Part shown: piece after piece, positions 40,470 to 49,741 of the stretch
Layout: each line of letters starts with the position of its first letter
Position numbering within the stretch: the stretch's first letter is position 1
From: JAVJQS01 sp040218815
GTDB lineage: Bacteria > Bacteroidota > Bacteroidia > Flavobacteriales_E > Vicingaceae
NCBI GenBank assembly: GCA_040218815.1
Contig: JAVJQS010000005.1
Location: 62,001-126,000 of the forward strand
DNA: 64,000 nucleotides
Direction: 5' to 3'
The notes under the pieces: generated by a model
Database searches by the model: none
Told to the model about the DNA's origin: nothing
What the model saw: the letters and a program-made list of their open reading frames with translations, nothing else
Made by a program: the position numbers and the translations under genes

Positions 40470-41807
40470 AAAAGTAAAGAAATAGCAGTGCTCGGTGCAG
40501 GTGAAAGTGGAGTTGGAGCCGCATTGCTAGCGAAAAATAAAGGTCTTGTGCCCTTTGTTTCAGATGCGGGAAAAATAAAAGAAAAGTACAAGAAAGTTCT
40601 TTTAAAAAACAAGATTGAATGGGAAGAAGGTAGACACACTGAAGAGCGGATTTTAAATGCTGTTGAGGTAGTTAAAAGTCCTGGTATACCTGATGATGCA
40701 GATTTAGTTGTGAAACTAAAGCAGAAAGGGGTTTTAGTGATTTCGGAGATTGAGTTTGGCTTCCGCTATTGCACTGCAAAAATTATAGGGATTACTGGAA
40801 GTAACGGTAAAACCACCACTACAATGCTCATCTATCACTTGCTTCAAAAAGCAGGCCTTAATGTAGGATTAGCTGGTAATGTGGGTAAAAGTTTTGCGGA
40901 GCAGATAGCAACAGAAAGTTTTGATTATTACGTGTTGGAAATCAGCAGTTTTCAGCTGGATGGTATTGAAAAATTCAGAGCAGATATCGGGATTTTATTA
41001 AATATCACTCCTGATCATTTGGATCGCTATGAGTTTAGCTTGGAAAAATATGCCGATTCAAAAATGCGGATAGTGAAAAACGCCAAACCAACCGATTACT
41101 TCATTTACTGCGATGATAATGAAACACTCAAAGCGGCAATGGAGCGAAACCCAACAAATGCAATCCACATCCCATTCTCAATTAAAAAACAACTCCAAAT
41201 AGGAGCCTATATAAACAACGAACAAATAAACATATCACTAACAAACAACCATTTTATTATGTCAATACATGAACTAGCCTTACAAGGCAAACACAATCTA
41301 TACAATACCATGGCAGCAGGAATTGCTGGACGTATTTTAGATTTAAGAAAAGAAGTCGTTCGCGACTCAATGTCCGACTTCCAAAATGTGGAGCACCGTC
41401 TTGAACGCGTAGCAACCATTCATGGTATCGAGTTTATAAACGACTCTAAAGCGACTAATGTAAACTCTACATGGTATGCATTGGAAAGCCTAACTCAACC
41501 AGCTGTTTGGATAGTTGGTGGAGTTGATAAAGGAAATGATTATGGTGAATTGCTAGAGTTGGTTAAAGACAAAGTGAAAGCCATCATTTGCCTAGGAAAG
41601 AACAATGAAAAAATAATCGAAGCCTTTAAAGAGCATATTCAAATAATTGAAGAGGCTGGATCTGCAGATGAAGCAGTAAAAAAGGCGTATGAAATTGGAC
41701 AAAAGGGAGACACTGTATTGCTTTCTCCAGCCTGCGCCAGTTTCGATTTGTTTGAAAACTATGAAGATCGGGGTCATCAATTTAAAAGGGCAGTAAGAGC
41801 ACTTTAA
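40467..41807 (+). CDS. murD: UDP-MurNAc-L-alanine:D-glutamate ligase
   Basis: A 446-residue Mur ligase. The UDP-binding N-terminus has VLGAGESGVGAALLA, the ATP loop is GITGSNGKTTTTMLI, LNITPDHLDRY and FINDSKATNVNSTWYAL are core motifs, and LLSPACASFDLFENYEDRG closes the C-terminal domain. It adds D-Glu to UDP-MurNAc-L-Ala. The start is TTG (giving MKSKEIAVLGAGES); no ATG or GTG is available in frame nearby. This TTG is the last three bases of heptad array 2. It is followed after 1 bp by ftsW. Confidence 0.95.
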   Translation: MKSKEIAVLGAGESGVGAALLAKNKGLVPFVSDAGKIKEKYKKVLLKNKIEWEEGRHTEERILNAVEVVKSPGIPDDADLVVKLKQKGVLVISEIEFGFRYCTAKIIGITGSNGKTTTTMLIYHLLQKAGLNVGLAGNVGKSFAEQIATESFDYYVLEISSFQLDGIEKFRADIGILLNITPDHLDRYEFSLEKYADSKMRIVKNAKPTDYFIYCDDNETLKAAMERNPTNAIHIPFSIKKQLQIGAYINNEQINISLTNNHFIMSIHELALQGKHNLYNTMAAGIAGRILDLRKEVVRDSMSDFQNVEHRLERVATIHGIEFINDSKATNVNSTWYALESLTQPAVWIVGGVDKGNDYGELLELVKDKVKAIICLGKNNEKIIEAFKEHIQIIEEAGSADEAVKKAYEIGQKGDTVLLSPACASFDLFENYEDRGHQFKRAVRAL

Positions 41808-41808
41808 A

Positions 41809-42954
41809 ATGCAAAATATTTATAATTACATCAAAGGCGACCGAGTTATTTGGGCAGTAGTTTTACTGCTTGCAATCTTTTCTGTGTTGGTTGTTTACAG
41901 TTCGATTGTAACCCTGGCTTATAAATATCAAGATGGAAACACGGAGTTCTACCTCTTCAAGCATTCCATCATCTTATTTATTGGCTTTTTGCTGATGTAT
42001 TTTGCACATAAATTGAATTACCGCTACTATTCGCGTATTTCACAGATTGCCCTATTGCTGGCGATCCCGCTGTTGTTGTTTACGCTTTTAACAGGTGCGA
42101 GTATAAATGATGCCAGTCGTTGGTTAATGATTCCAGTTATTAATCAAACCTTCCAGACATCTGATTTAGCAAAACTGGCGCTGATTATGTTCTTGGCAAG
42201 AATGTTATCTAAGAAACAGGATAACATCAAGGATTTTAATCAAGCTTTTGTGCCGATTATGATTCCTGTGTTAATTGTTTGTGGCTTGATTTTACCGGCT
42301 AATTTTTCTACGGCTGCTATACTTTTTGCTACCTGCCTGGTGCTCATGTTTATTGGAAGAATAAACATGGCATATATTATTTCATTGATTTCAATTGGGG
42401 TTGTTTGTTTAATAATATTTGTAGCTGTTGTAATGAATTCCAATGTTAGTAGCAGGGTAGGTACCTGGCAGAATCGAATTGAAAATTTTATCGAAGGAGA
42501 TGCTAAATCAAATTATCAAGCGGAGCAATCTAAAATCGCTATAGCCACTGGTGGAGTTATGGGAAAAGGTCCAGGTGGTAGCACACAGCGAAATTTTTTA
42601 CCGCAATCTTATTCCGATTTCATTTTTGCCACAGTTATTGAAGAATATGGAATAGTAGGTGGAACTTTTACGCTATTGCTTTATTTGATTCTTCTTTATC
42701 GAGGAATTTTAATTGCCAAAAAAGCTCCAAGAACATTTGGTTCGTTATTGGCTATCGGGCTGAGCTTTAGTCTTGTTTTTCAAGCTATGATTAACATGGC
42801 AGTGGCTGTAAATTTATTTCCAGTAACAGGTCAACCATTGCCAATGGTAAGTATGGGGGGGACATCAATTTGGTTTACTTGCCTAGCTGTGGGTATAATC
42901 TTGAGTGTAAGTAGAAATACAGAGCAAGAAACAGAGGAGGTGAAAAATGGCTAA
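41809..42954 (+). CDS. ftsW: Septal peptidoglycan polymerase FtsW
   Basis: A 381-residue SEDS-family protein with about ten membrane helices. The family features include GASINDASRWLMIPVINQTF with TSDLAKLALIMFLAR, the catalytic-Asp loop around SYSDFIFATVIEEYGIVGG, and GQPLPMVSMGGTSIWFTCLA at the end. It polymerises lipid II at the septum with FtsI. It overlaps murG by 8 bases. It has no extended C-terminal regulatory tail. Confidence 0.94.
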   Translation: MQNIYNYIKGDRVIWAVVLLLAIFSVLVVYSSIVTLAYKYQDGNTEFYLFKHSIILFIGFLLMYFAHKLNYRYYSRISQIALLLAIPLLLFTLLTGASINDASRWLMIPVINQTFQTSDLAKLALIMFLARMLSKKQDNIKDFNQAFVPIMIPVLIVCGLILPANFSTAAILFATCLVLMFIGRINMAYIISLISIGVVCLIIFVAVVMNSNVSSRVGTWQNRIENFIEGDAKSNYQAEQSKIAIATGGVMGKGPGGSTQRNFLPQSYSDFIFATVIEEYGIVGGTFTLLLYLILLYRGILIAKKAPRTFGSLLAIGLSFSLVFQAMINMAVAVNLFPVTGQPLPMVSMGGTSIWFTCLAVGIILSVSRNTEQETEEVKNG

Positions 42955-44047
42955 ATTCAAAATTATTATTAGTGGTGGAGGTACCGGGGGGCATATTTTC
43001 CCTGCTATTGCCATTGCCAATGCGATAAAAAAGAAATGGCCAGAGACTGAGTTTTTATTTGTTGGTGCAAAAGGTAAAATGGAAATGACAAAGGTTCCAG
43101 AGGCGGGCTATAAAATTATTGGTTTGCCTATTATGGGATTGCAGCGCAGCTTTACTGTCAAAAATCTCAAATTTCCATTTAAGCTGATAAAGAGTTTGAG
43201 AAAAGCTCGTCAAATCGTAAAGGAATTTAAGCCTGACTTAGCAATTGGTGTAGGCGGGTATGCGAGTGGACCTTTGTTGCGCGCAGCTAAAAAAGCCAAT
43301 ATTCCCACCATGATCCAAGAGCAAAATTCATATGCTGGATTAACAAACAAACTCTTGGGTAAAAAGGCCAACAAAATTTGTGTTGCCTACAATGGGATGG
43401 AACAGTTTTTCCCAAAAGATAAATTAGTACTTACAGGCAATCCAGTTCGAAGTGAAGTAATTAAGTTAGAAGGTAAAAAAGCTAGAGCTGAAGAGTATTT
43501 TGATCTACATAAAGAGAAAAAGACACTTTTTGTGTTTGGTGGAAGTTTAGGCGCTTGGTCGATAAATGAAGCAGTTGCAAATGCAATCGAAAGCTGGAGC
43601 AAAGAGAATATTCAAGTGATTTGGCAAACAGGTAAACTGTTTCACGATAAAGCATTGAAGGCGGCTGAAGGTCATGAATCATGGCTAAAAGTGACAGAAT
43701 TTATAAATAGAATGGACCTAGCTTATGCTGCAGCAGATTTAATAGTATCAAGAGCTGGAGCAATTGCAGTTTCAGAAATATGTTTGGTAAAAAAGCCAGT
43801 GATCTTTGTGCCATTGCCAAGTGCAGCAGAAGATCATCAAACGAAGAATGCAAACGTCTTGGTGACTTTAGGAGCGGCGAAGCTTGTGAAGGATAGTCAA
43901 GTAAGAGAAGTGTTAGGAGTCCAGGTAATAAACCTTATTAAGAATGAAGATGACTTGAGAAGTTTGAGCGAAAGTATTGCCCCTTTGGGTTATCATGATG
44001 CAGCAGAATTAATTGCAGATGAAGCGATAAAATTAATTGATAATTGA
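42947..44047 (+). CDS. murG: UDP-GlcNAc transferase MurG
   Basis: A 366-residue GT-B (family GT28) enzyme. The lipid I-binding N-terminus has ISGGGTGGHIFPAIAIANAI, followed by GVGGYASGPLLRAAK and QEQNSYAGLTNKLLG. The donor half has VFGGSLGAWSINEAV and SRAGAIAVSEICLVKKPVI with PLPSAAEDHQTKNA. It adds GlcNAc to lipid I, making lipid II on the inner face of the membrane. The last codons (Asp-Asn-stop) fall in the first unit of heptad array 3. Confidence 0.95.
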   Translation: MAKFKIIISGGGTGGHIFPAIAIANAIKKKWPETEFLFVGAKGKMEMTKVPEAGYKIIGLPIMGLQRSFTVKNLKFPFKLIKSLRKARQIVKEFKPDLAIGVGGYASGPLLRAAKKANIPTMIQEQNSYAGLTNKLLGKKANKICVAYNGMEQFFPKDKLVLTGNPVRSEVIKLEGKKARAEEYFDLHKEKKTLFVFGGSLGAWSINEAVANAIESWSKENIQVIWQTGKLFHDKALKAAEGHESWLKVTEFINRMDLAYAAADLIVSRAGAIAVSEICLVKKPVIFVPLPSAAEDHQTKNANVLVTLGAAKLVKDSQVREVLGVQVINLIKNEDDLRSLSESIAPLGYHDAAELIADEAIKLIDN

Positions 44048-44185
44048 TAATGTGGAGTGTGGAGTGAGGAGTTAGGAGTTAGGAGTGAGAAGTTAGAAGT
44101 GTGAAGTTGGGAGTGAAGAGTGAGAAATTAGGAGTGAGAAGTAAGGAGTGAAGAGTGAGAAGTTTGGAGTTAGGAAAAAGGAATG
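44039..44185 (+). repeat. Heptanucleotide repeat array 3 (murG-murC)
   Basis: About 21 consecutive 7-base units, with consensus AGGAGTG/AGAAGTT in this register, starting inside the murG stop region and continuing without indels. It is more diverged than array 2. The orientation is the same as arrays 1 and 2. Confidence 0.88.
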
Positions 44186-44243
44186 TAATGTAAAGAATGA
44201 GATATCGATTATATTAAAGCATAGGCTTTTTAGATCAAATAAA

Positions 44244-44289
44244 CCTTTGTGGTCTTTGTGAAAACTTCGAGTGCTTTGTGGTTAAAGGA
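44244..44289 (+). repeat. CTTTGTGGT-type interspersed repeat before murC
   Basis: The pieces CTTTGTGGTCTTTGTGAAAA and GTGCTTTGTGGTTAAAGG form a copy of the same family seen, inverted and decayed, at 14950-15085. It occupies the 155-bp stretch between array 3 and the murC TTG start and has no coding capacity. Confidence 0.55.
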
Positions 44290-44340
44290 AATGAAAAAAA
44301 AGATTGTCAGATTAAAAAATAAAGGGTTGAAAATTAAAAA

Positions 44341-45720
44341 TTGATTAAAAAGAAGAACATATATTTTATAGGAGTCGGAGGGATCGGAATGAGCGCTCTT
44401 GCGCGCTATTTTAATCAAAAAGGATATGATGTTTCAGGCTACGATAGAACCACAACTGAACTCACAAGATTATTAGAAGCAGAAGGGGTGACGGTAAGTT
44501 ATGTTGCTGAAGTAGATTCAATACCTAATGATTTTAAAGCTAAAGAAAGCACTTTGGTGGTTTATACACCTGCTATATCAAAGCAAAACCCAATTTTAGA
44601 TTACTTTTTAAACGAAGGTTTTGAGTGCTTAAAACGTGCCGAGGTGTTGGGGTTGTTGAGTAAAAACTTAAAGACTATTGCAGTTGCAGGCACACATGGC
44701 AAAACGACAGTTTCTTCAATGATTGCCTACTTGCTGCATAGGGGGGGTATTAAAATAAATGCATTTTTAGGAGGTATTTCTAGAGATTTTGACACCAACC
44801 TACTGCTTGATGAAGGTGCAGAAATAATGGTCACTGAGGCTGATGAATATGATCGCTCATTTTTGCAACTTAACCCAAACTATTTGGTAATTACCTCCAT
44901 AGATGCGGATCATTTAGATATTTATGCAAACCATGCCGAGTTGAAGGCTACTTATAAGCAATTGGTTTCACAACTAGAAAAGGGAGGAGTTTTATTAACT
45001 AAGCCTGCAATAATAGAAGCTTTAAGCCTAAGTGATTTCGAAGGAAAAGAAAGTTATTCTATCGACTCTCAAGCTTCAATTAGTGCAAAAAACATCCATG
45101 TTAAAAAGGGCAATTTCGTGTTTGATTACGAATCACCAAGTCTTAAAATAGGAGGAATTAGCTGTGGTTTGCCTGGTATTCACAATGTTGAAAATGCTGT
45201 AGCCGCAATAACTGCTGCACTGAAGCAAGGAGTGTCGCAGGAATCTATTAAAAAAGCAATTGGCGAGTTTAAAGGAGTGAAACGGCGTTTTGACGTGCAT
45301 TTAAAAACCGATCAACTTGTTTATATCGATGATTATGCGCATCATCCAGAAGAACTCAAAGTGCTGTTGGCATCAGTCAGGGAGTTATATCCAACGAAAA
45401 AAGTTACTGCAATATTTCAACCACACTTATACAGTCGTACACGTGATTTTGGAGATGAGTTCGCTCAAGTATTAAGCAGTGCAGATGAGCTAATACTACT
45501 TGATCTATATCCAGCACGTGAAGAGCCAATTGAAGGTATAGACTCCAATTGGTTGGCTAAAAAAACAGCTAAGAAGAATGTGTTGGTATGCCATAAAAAT
45601 GAACTGCTTGGTTTGCTAGAAAATAGAAGCGTTGAAGTTTTACTTACCATAGGTGCAGGTGATATTGATACCCTAGTTCAACCAATAAAAACTCACTTTG
45701 AAGCAATTATAATGACATGA
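44341..45720 (+). CDS. murC: UDP-MurNAc:L-alanine ligase
   Basis: A 459-residue Mur ligase. It starts KKNIYFIGVGGIGMSALAR (UDP-binding GxGGxGMS), the ATP loop is AVAGTHGKTTVSSMIAYLL, EADEYDRSFL and SIDADHLDIY follow, then YIDDYAHHPEELKVLL and IFQPHLYSRTRDF. It adds the first L-Ala to UDP-MurNAc. The start is TTG, within the sequence AAAAATTGATTAAAA that resembles the murD start region; no ATG or GTG is nearby in frame. It overlaps ftsQ by 4 bases. Confidence 0.95.
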   Translation: MIKKKNIYFIGVGGIGMSALARYFNQKGYDVSGYDRTTTELTRLLEAEGVTVSYVAEVDSIPNDFKAKESTLVVYTPAISKQNPILDYFLNEGFECLKRAEVLGLLSKNLKTIAVAGTHGKTTVSSMIAYLLHRGGIKINAFLGGISRDFDTNLLLDEGAEIMVTEADEYDRSFLQLNPNYLVITSIDADHLDIYANHAELKATYKQLVSQLEKGGVLLTKPAIIEALSLSDFEGKESYSIDSQASISAKNIHVKKGNFVFDYESPSLKIGGISCGLPGIHNVENAVAAITAALKQGVSQESIKKAIGEFKGVKRRFDVHLKTDQLVYIDDYAHHPEELKVLLASVRELYPTKKVTAIFQPHLYSRTRDFGDEFAQVLSSADELILLDLYPAREEPIEGIDSNWLAKKTAKKNVLVCHKNELLGLLENRSVEVLLTIGAGDIDTLVQPIKTHFEAIIMT

Positions 45721-46508
45721 AAAAGGCATTAGAAATAAGCGCTTGGGTGTTACTTTTTGCAGGAATTGTTGCTCTGCTTGGTTTTGTAGGGAGCGCACAA
45801 CATCAAAAAGTGTGCAGTGATATTCGTATTGATATTGACCATAGCAATGGGAATTATTTTGTTGAAGAGGAAGATATATATGGAATGGTTTATCATGAAA
45901 TGGATACCTTAATAGGTAGGGCAATTGATGCAATCGACGCGGAAGCATTGGAATATAAAATAAACCATCACCCAGCGGTGGCAGAAAGTGAAGTGTATAA
46001 AACACTAAAAGGTGAATTAGTAGTGAGAGTAATCCAACGTACTCCAATAGTTAGAGTTTTTGCCTTTGATGGCGATAGTTATTATATTGATAGTACAGGC
46101 AGTGTTATGCCACCCTCAGAAAAATATACTTCACGTGTTTTAATCGCAAACGGACACATTTATGATTCATTTTTGGATGTCAATCACATGAATTTGAGTG
46201 ATTTAGAAGATCCAGTAAATAATAGAACAATGGTTGATGATGTTTTTGCCTATGCCGAATTCATTAGGAAGGATCCTTTTTGGCTAGCGCAGATTGAACA
46301 GTTGTATGTTAATAAAGAATTTGATATTGAATTGATACCACGCGTTGGAAATCATAGAATTGTATTCGGAGACGCGAATGACATAGAAAAAAAGTTTAAC
46401 AAACTTAAAATTTTCTATAACAAAGGATTAAATAAGACCGGGTGGAATGAATATAAGGTAATTAACCTCAAATATTCAGATCAAGTGGTCTGTACAAAAC
46501 GCATTTAA
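45717..46508 (+). CDS. ftsQ: Cell division protein FtsQ
   Basis: A 263-residue bitopic protein. One N-terminal helix (about 7-26, ISAWVLLFAGIVALLGFVG) is followed by a POTRA-like region (YFVEEEDIYGMVY through INHHPAVAESEVYKTLKGEL) and the FtsQ beta domain (VIQRTPIVRVFAFDGDSYYI, EQLYVNKEFDIELIPRVG). It recruits the divisome components FtsL/B and FtsW/I. It is assigned by position, topology and the POTRA motif. The ftsA ATG comes one base after its stop. Confidence 0.9.
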   Translation: MKKALEISAWVLLFAGIVALLGFVGSAQHQKVCSDIRIDIDHSNGNYFVEEEDIYGMVYHEMDTLIGRAIDAIDAEALEYKINHHPAVAESEVYKTLKGELVVRVIQRTPIVRVFAFDGDSYYIDSTGSVMPPSEKYTSRVLIANGHIYDSFLDVNHMNLSDLEDPVNNRTMVDDVFAYAEFIRKDPFWLAQIEQLYVNKEFDIELIPRVGNHRIVFGDANDIEKKFNKLKIFYNKGLNKTGWNEYKVINLKYSDQVVCTKRI

Positions 46509-46509
46509 A

Positions 46510-47799
46510 ATGGACACCACATCAGACATAGTTGTAAGCTTAGACATTGGAACCACGAAAATTGTGGCGATGGTGGGTCGAAGAAATGAACATGGCAAGC
46601 TAGAAATACTGGGCATGGGTCGTTCGGAGTCTCTTGGAGTAACTCGCGGAGTAGTAGCAAACATTGAAAAAACGGTACAGTCAATTCGCGATGCCGTTAC
46701 AGAAGCTGAAAATAAATCTGGTGTTGATGTTCGAATTGTGAATGTTGGTATAGCAGGCCAGCATATAAAAAGTCTACAGCATAGAGGAATTAGAGTTCGC
46801 AATAGCTTAGAAGATGAAATTAGCCAGGAAGATATAGACTTGCTTATTAATGACATGTTTAAGCTAGTAACATTGCCTGGGGAGGAAATTATTGATGTGC
46901 TGCCTCAAGAGTTTATTGTTGATAATGAACAGGGTATTAAAGATCCAATCGGTATGTCTGGCATTCGATTAGAGGCCAACTTTCATATTATTACTGGTCA
47001 AGTTGCAGCTGCCAAAAATATTCACAAGTGCGTGCACAAGGCGAACTTGGAAGTGCAAGATGTGATTTTGGAGCCCATCGCTTCATCAGCTGCTGTATTA
47101 AGTGAAGAAGAAAAGGAAGCTGGGGTTGTTTTAATAGATATTGGAGGGGGTACAACAGATGTTGCTATTTTTCAAGATGGTATTATTCGACACACCGCTG
47201 TAATTCCTTTTGGAGGTAACGTCATTACAGAAGACATTAAGGAAGGCTGCAGCATCATAAAGAATCAAGCAGAATTGTTAAAAGTAAAGTTTGGCTCTGC
47301 GCTAGCAAACGAAAGTCAGGAAAATGAAATTGTTTCCATACCAGGGTTAAGAGGTAGAGAACCAAAGGAGATATCCATTAAAAACCTTTCGCACATTATT
47401 CAAGCTCGCCTTGAAGAAATTATTGAACACATCTATTACGAAATAAAAAATAGCGGATACGAGAATAAACTGATTGCTGGAATGGTCATCACGGGGGGTG
47501 GTTCACAAATGAAGCACATTGGTCAATTGTTTGAATATGTAACAGGAATGGACACACGAATCGGATATCCAAATGAGTATTTAGCGAATGGAAATTCCGA
47601 GGAAGTAACAAGTCCAATGTTTGCAACTGGTGTTGGATTGATTTTAAAAGGCTTTGAGAAACTGGATAAGCAAAAAGGAAAAAAACAGCCCGACACTGAT
47701 GAAGGCGTAAAGGTGAGACAAGGAGAAAAAACGAAGGGGGGCTTTTTGCAAAGTATGTTGAATAAAGGGAAGCAATTTTTTGAGGAAGACGAGACATAG
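46510..47799 (+). CDS. ftsA: Cell division protein FtsA
   Basis: A 429-residue actin-like ATPase. Phosphate-1 loop VVSLDIGTTKIVAMVG (about 8-23), the SHS2/1C domain from about 85, phosphate-2 VVLIDIGGGTTDVAIF, and adenosine motif MVITGGGSQMKHIG. It tethers FtsZ filaments to the membrane and recruits later proteins. The end, LQSMLNKGKQFFEED, is amphipathic and is the likely membrane-targeting sequence. It is followed by a 76-bp gap before ftsZ. Confidence 0.95.
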   Translation: MDTTSDIVVSLDIGTTKIVAMVGRRNEHGKLEILGMGRSESLGVTRGVVANIEKTVQSIRDAVTEAENKSGVDVRIVNVGIAGQHIKSLQHRGIRVRNSLEDEISQEDIDLLINDMFKLVTLPGEEIIDVLPQEFIVDNEQGIKDPIGMSGIRLEANFHIITGQVAAAKNIHKCVHKANLEVQDVILEPIASSAAVLSEEEKEAGVVLIDIGGGTTDVAIFQDGIIRHTAVIPFGGNVITEDIKEGCSIIKNQAELLKVKFGSALANESQENEIVSIPGLRGREPKEISIKNLSHIIQARLEEIIEHIYYEIKNSGYENKLIAGMVITGGGSQMKHIGQLFEYVTGMDTRIGYPNEYLANGNSEEVTSPMFATGVGLILKGFEKLDKQKGKKQPDTDEGVKVRQGEKTKGGFLQSMLNKGKQFFEEDET

Positions 47800-47875
47800 T
47801 TGAAAGTATAATTGCCAAAATGAGTATTTGTAAAAGAAGCCAAACTAAAAAAGAGAATAATTAAAACTAAATAAA

Positions 47876-49483
47876 ATGAAATTTGATTTGCCCAAAGATC
47901 AATCATCAATCATAAAGGTTATCGGCGTTGGTGGCGGTGGTAGCAATGCAGTAAATCACATGTACCGACAAGGAATTGAAGGTGTGGATTTTATCATTTG
48001 CAATACCGACCAACAAGCCTTAGACCTCAGTCCAATTCCAAACAAGATTCAACTAGGCTCTACCTTAACTGAAGGACGTGGAGCAGGTTCAAATCCCGAA
48101 GTTGGGATGAATGCTGCTATTGAAAATGTGGATGAGCTAAAGGAGCTGTTTGAAAAAAATACGCAGATGGTTTTTATTACAGCTGGAATGGGTGGTGGAA
48201 CCGGAACGGGAGCGGCACCAGTTATAGCTCAAACAGCTCGAGAAATGGGTATTCTAACTGTGGGGATAGTTACCATTCCATTTAGTTTTGAGGGTAGAAG
48301 AAGAAAACTTCAAGCAGACGAAGGATTAGCTCAACTGAGAGACAATGTAGATACATTGCTAATTATTTGCAACGATAAATTGCGTGAAATGCATGGAAAT
48401 TTAAAAATTTCTGAGGCCTTCTCTAAAGCAGATGATATTTTAACTGTTGCAGCAAAAGGGATAGCTGAAATTATAACCGTTGCAGGTTATATAAATGTTG
48501 ATTTCGAAGATGTAAAAACAGTGATGAAAGATGGAGGTACAGCAATCATGGGCTCTGCTGCTGCCGAAGGAGAAGGTCGATCTGTTAAAGCAGTAAGTCA
48601 GGCATTGGCTTCGCCATTATTGAATGATAATGACATCACGGGAGCAAATTACATTTTATTGAACATTACTTCTGGCGACGAAGAAGTGTCTATGGATGAA
48701 ATTGATGAAATAACTGACTACATTCAGAATGAAGCTGGAAATACTGCTGATATTATTTGGGGAAATGGGGTTGATGAAAGCCTAGGTAATAAGATAAGTG
48801 TTACCATCATCGCAACTGGATTTGGATCATCTGAACCAACAGGGTTTAGTACTGAAAAAAAGGCTAAAAAAGTAGTTAGAAATTTGGATGATGAAGTAAA
48901 AACCAACATTACTCAAAAATTAGATGAGCCAGAAGGAAAGATGGAGGAGACGCCATCGGATAATGAGCCAAGCCTGAAGAAAAATGATCAACAGAAGAGT
49001 TTTGAGTTTACTATTCGACCAAAGGATGAGCCTTCCAAAACCAATACGCCATCATCTGATATGCCTGTAAAAAGATATAGCCTAGATGATGAAATAGAGG
49101 ACGAATTGGAAAGTGATAAAAAGGAGAATCAAATTCTTGACAAGAATAAATCTAAAGAAAATACTTCAAGTTCCGATAGCGTGCAGTCCAATGGAAATGA
49201 TGATTCAGAAAGTAGCTTGAGCAAATCGCTGAGGGAGGAGGATCAATTGAGAAAGAGTCAAGATAGAATCCTTAAATTAAAGGCCTTAAGCTTAAAGATG
49301 AAAAGTCCAGGAGGAATAAACGATTTAGAGAAAGAACCAGCTTACAAGCGAAGAAACATAACATTAGATGATACACCACATTCATCTGAATCGAATGTAT
49401 CGCGTTACACCTTGAGTGAAGACGAAGATAAAAAGACCACATTGAAGCAAAATAATTCATTTTTGCATGATAATGTAGATTAG
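47876..49483 (+). CDS. ftsZ: Cell division GTPase FtsZ
   Basis: A 535-residue tubulin homologue. The core has GVGGGGSNAVNHM, the tubulin signature GGGTGTG at 106-112, and the T7-loop region. The GTPase ends near residue 320. It is followed by an unusually long, acidic and Ser/Asn/Lys-rich linker of about 190 residues and a conserved terminal peptide NNSFLHDNVD. The long linker is a known Bacteroidota feature. It forms the Z ring and is the last gene of the cluster, followed by a strong terminator. Confidence 0.96.
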   Translation: MKFDLPKDQSSIIKVIGVGGGGSNAVNHMYRQGIEGVDFIICNTDQQALDLSPIPNKIQLGSTLTEGRGAGSNPEVGMNAAIENVDELKELFEKNTQMVFITAGMGGGTGTGAAPVIAQTAREMGILTVGIVTIPFSFEGRRRKLQADEGLAQLRDNVDTLLIICNDKLREMHGNLKISEAFSKADDILTVAAKGIAEIITVAGYINVDFEDVKTVMKDGGTAIMGSAAAEGEGRSVKAVSQALASPLLNDNDITGANYILLNITSGDEEVSMDEIDEITDYIQNEAGNTADIIWGNGVDESLGNKISVTIIATGFGSSEPTGFSTEKKAKKVVRNLDDEVKTNITQKLDEPEGKMEETPSDNEPSLKKNDQQKSFEFTIRPKDEPSKTNTPSSDMPVKRYSLDDEIEDELESDKKENQILDKNKSKENTSSSDSVQSNGNDDSESSLSKSLREEDQLRKSQDRILKLKALSLKMKSPGGINDLEKEPAYKRRNITLDDTPHSSESNVSRYTLSEDEDKKTTLKQNNSFLHDNVD

Positions 49484-49524
49484 AAGAGTAGTAGTATGAT
49501 TATTGGTTAATCATTTAGAAAGGA

Positions 49525-49564
49525 AAGTGCCCCTCTGTTGAAAAATTTTGGGGCGCTTTTTTTT
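49525..49564 (+). terminator. Rho-independent terminator of the dcw cluster
   Basis: The stem AGTGCCCC (49525-49532) and GGGGCGCT (49549-49556) pairs over 8 bases with one G-T, and a run of nine T follows. It lies 42 bases after the ftsZ stop and ends the 16-kb operon. Confidence 0.85.
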
Positions 49565-49741
49565 ATAGAAAGTTTCATGAAGCATGCTATTATGCTTTTG
49601 CAAGATTTGTTGAGTTGTATTTTGTGCTAGAATTTAATAATTTGCAAAGCCTTCATTGAAAACTCTAGCTTTAAATATTAGGGTGAATTAATTTTTTATA
49701 TTTACTTTGGTACAATCTTTGAAAATCCAAGCAAAAAAAAC

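Noticed and set aside
33488..49483. Missing ddl, murB and murF in the dcw cluster as an anomaly
   Set aside because: Absence of these genes from the cluster is usual for Bacteroidota, so it is not a sign of loss.
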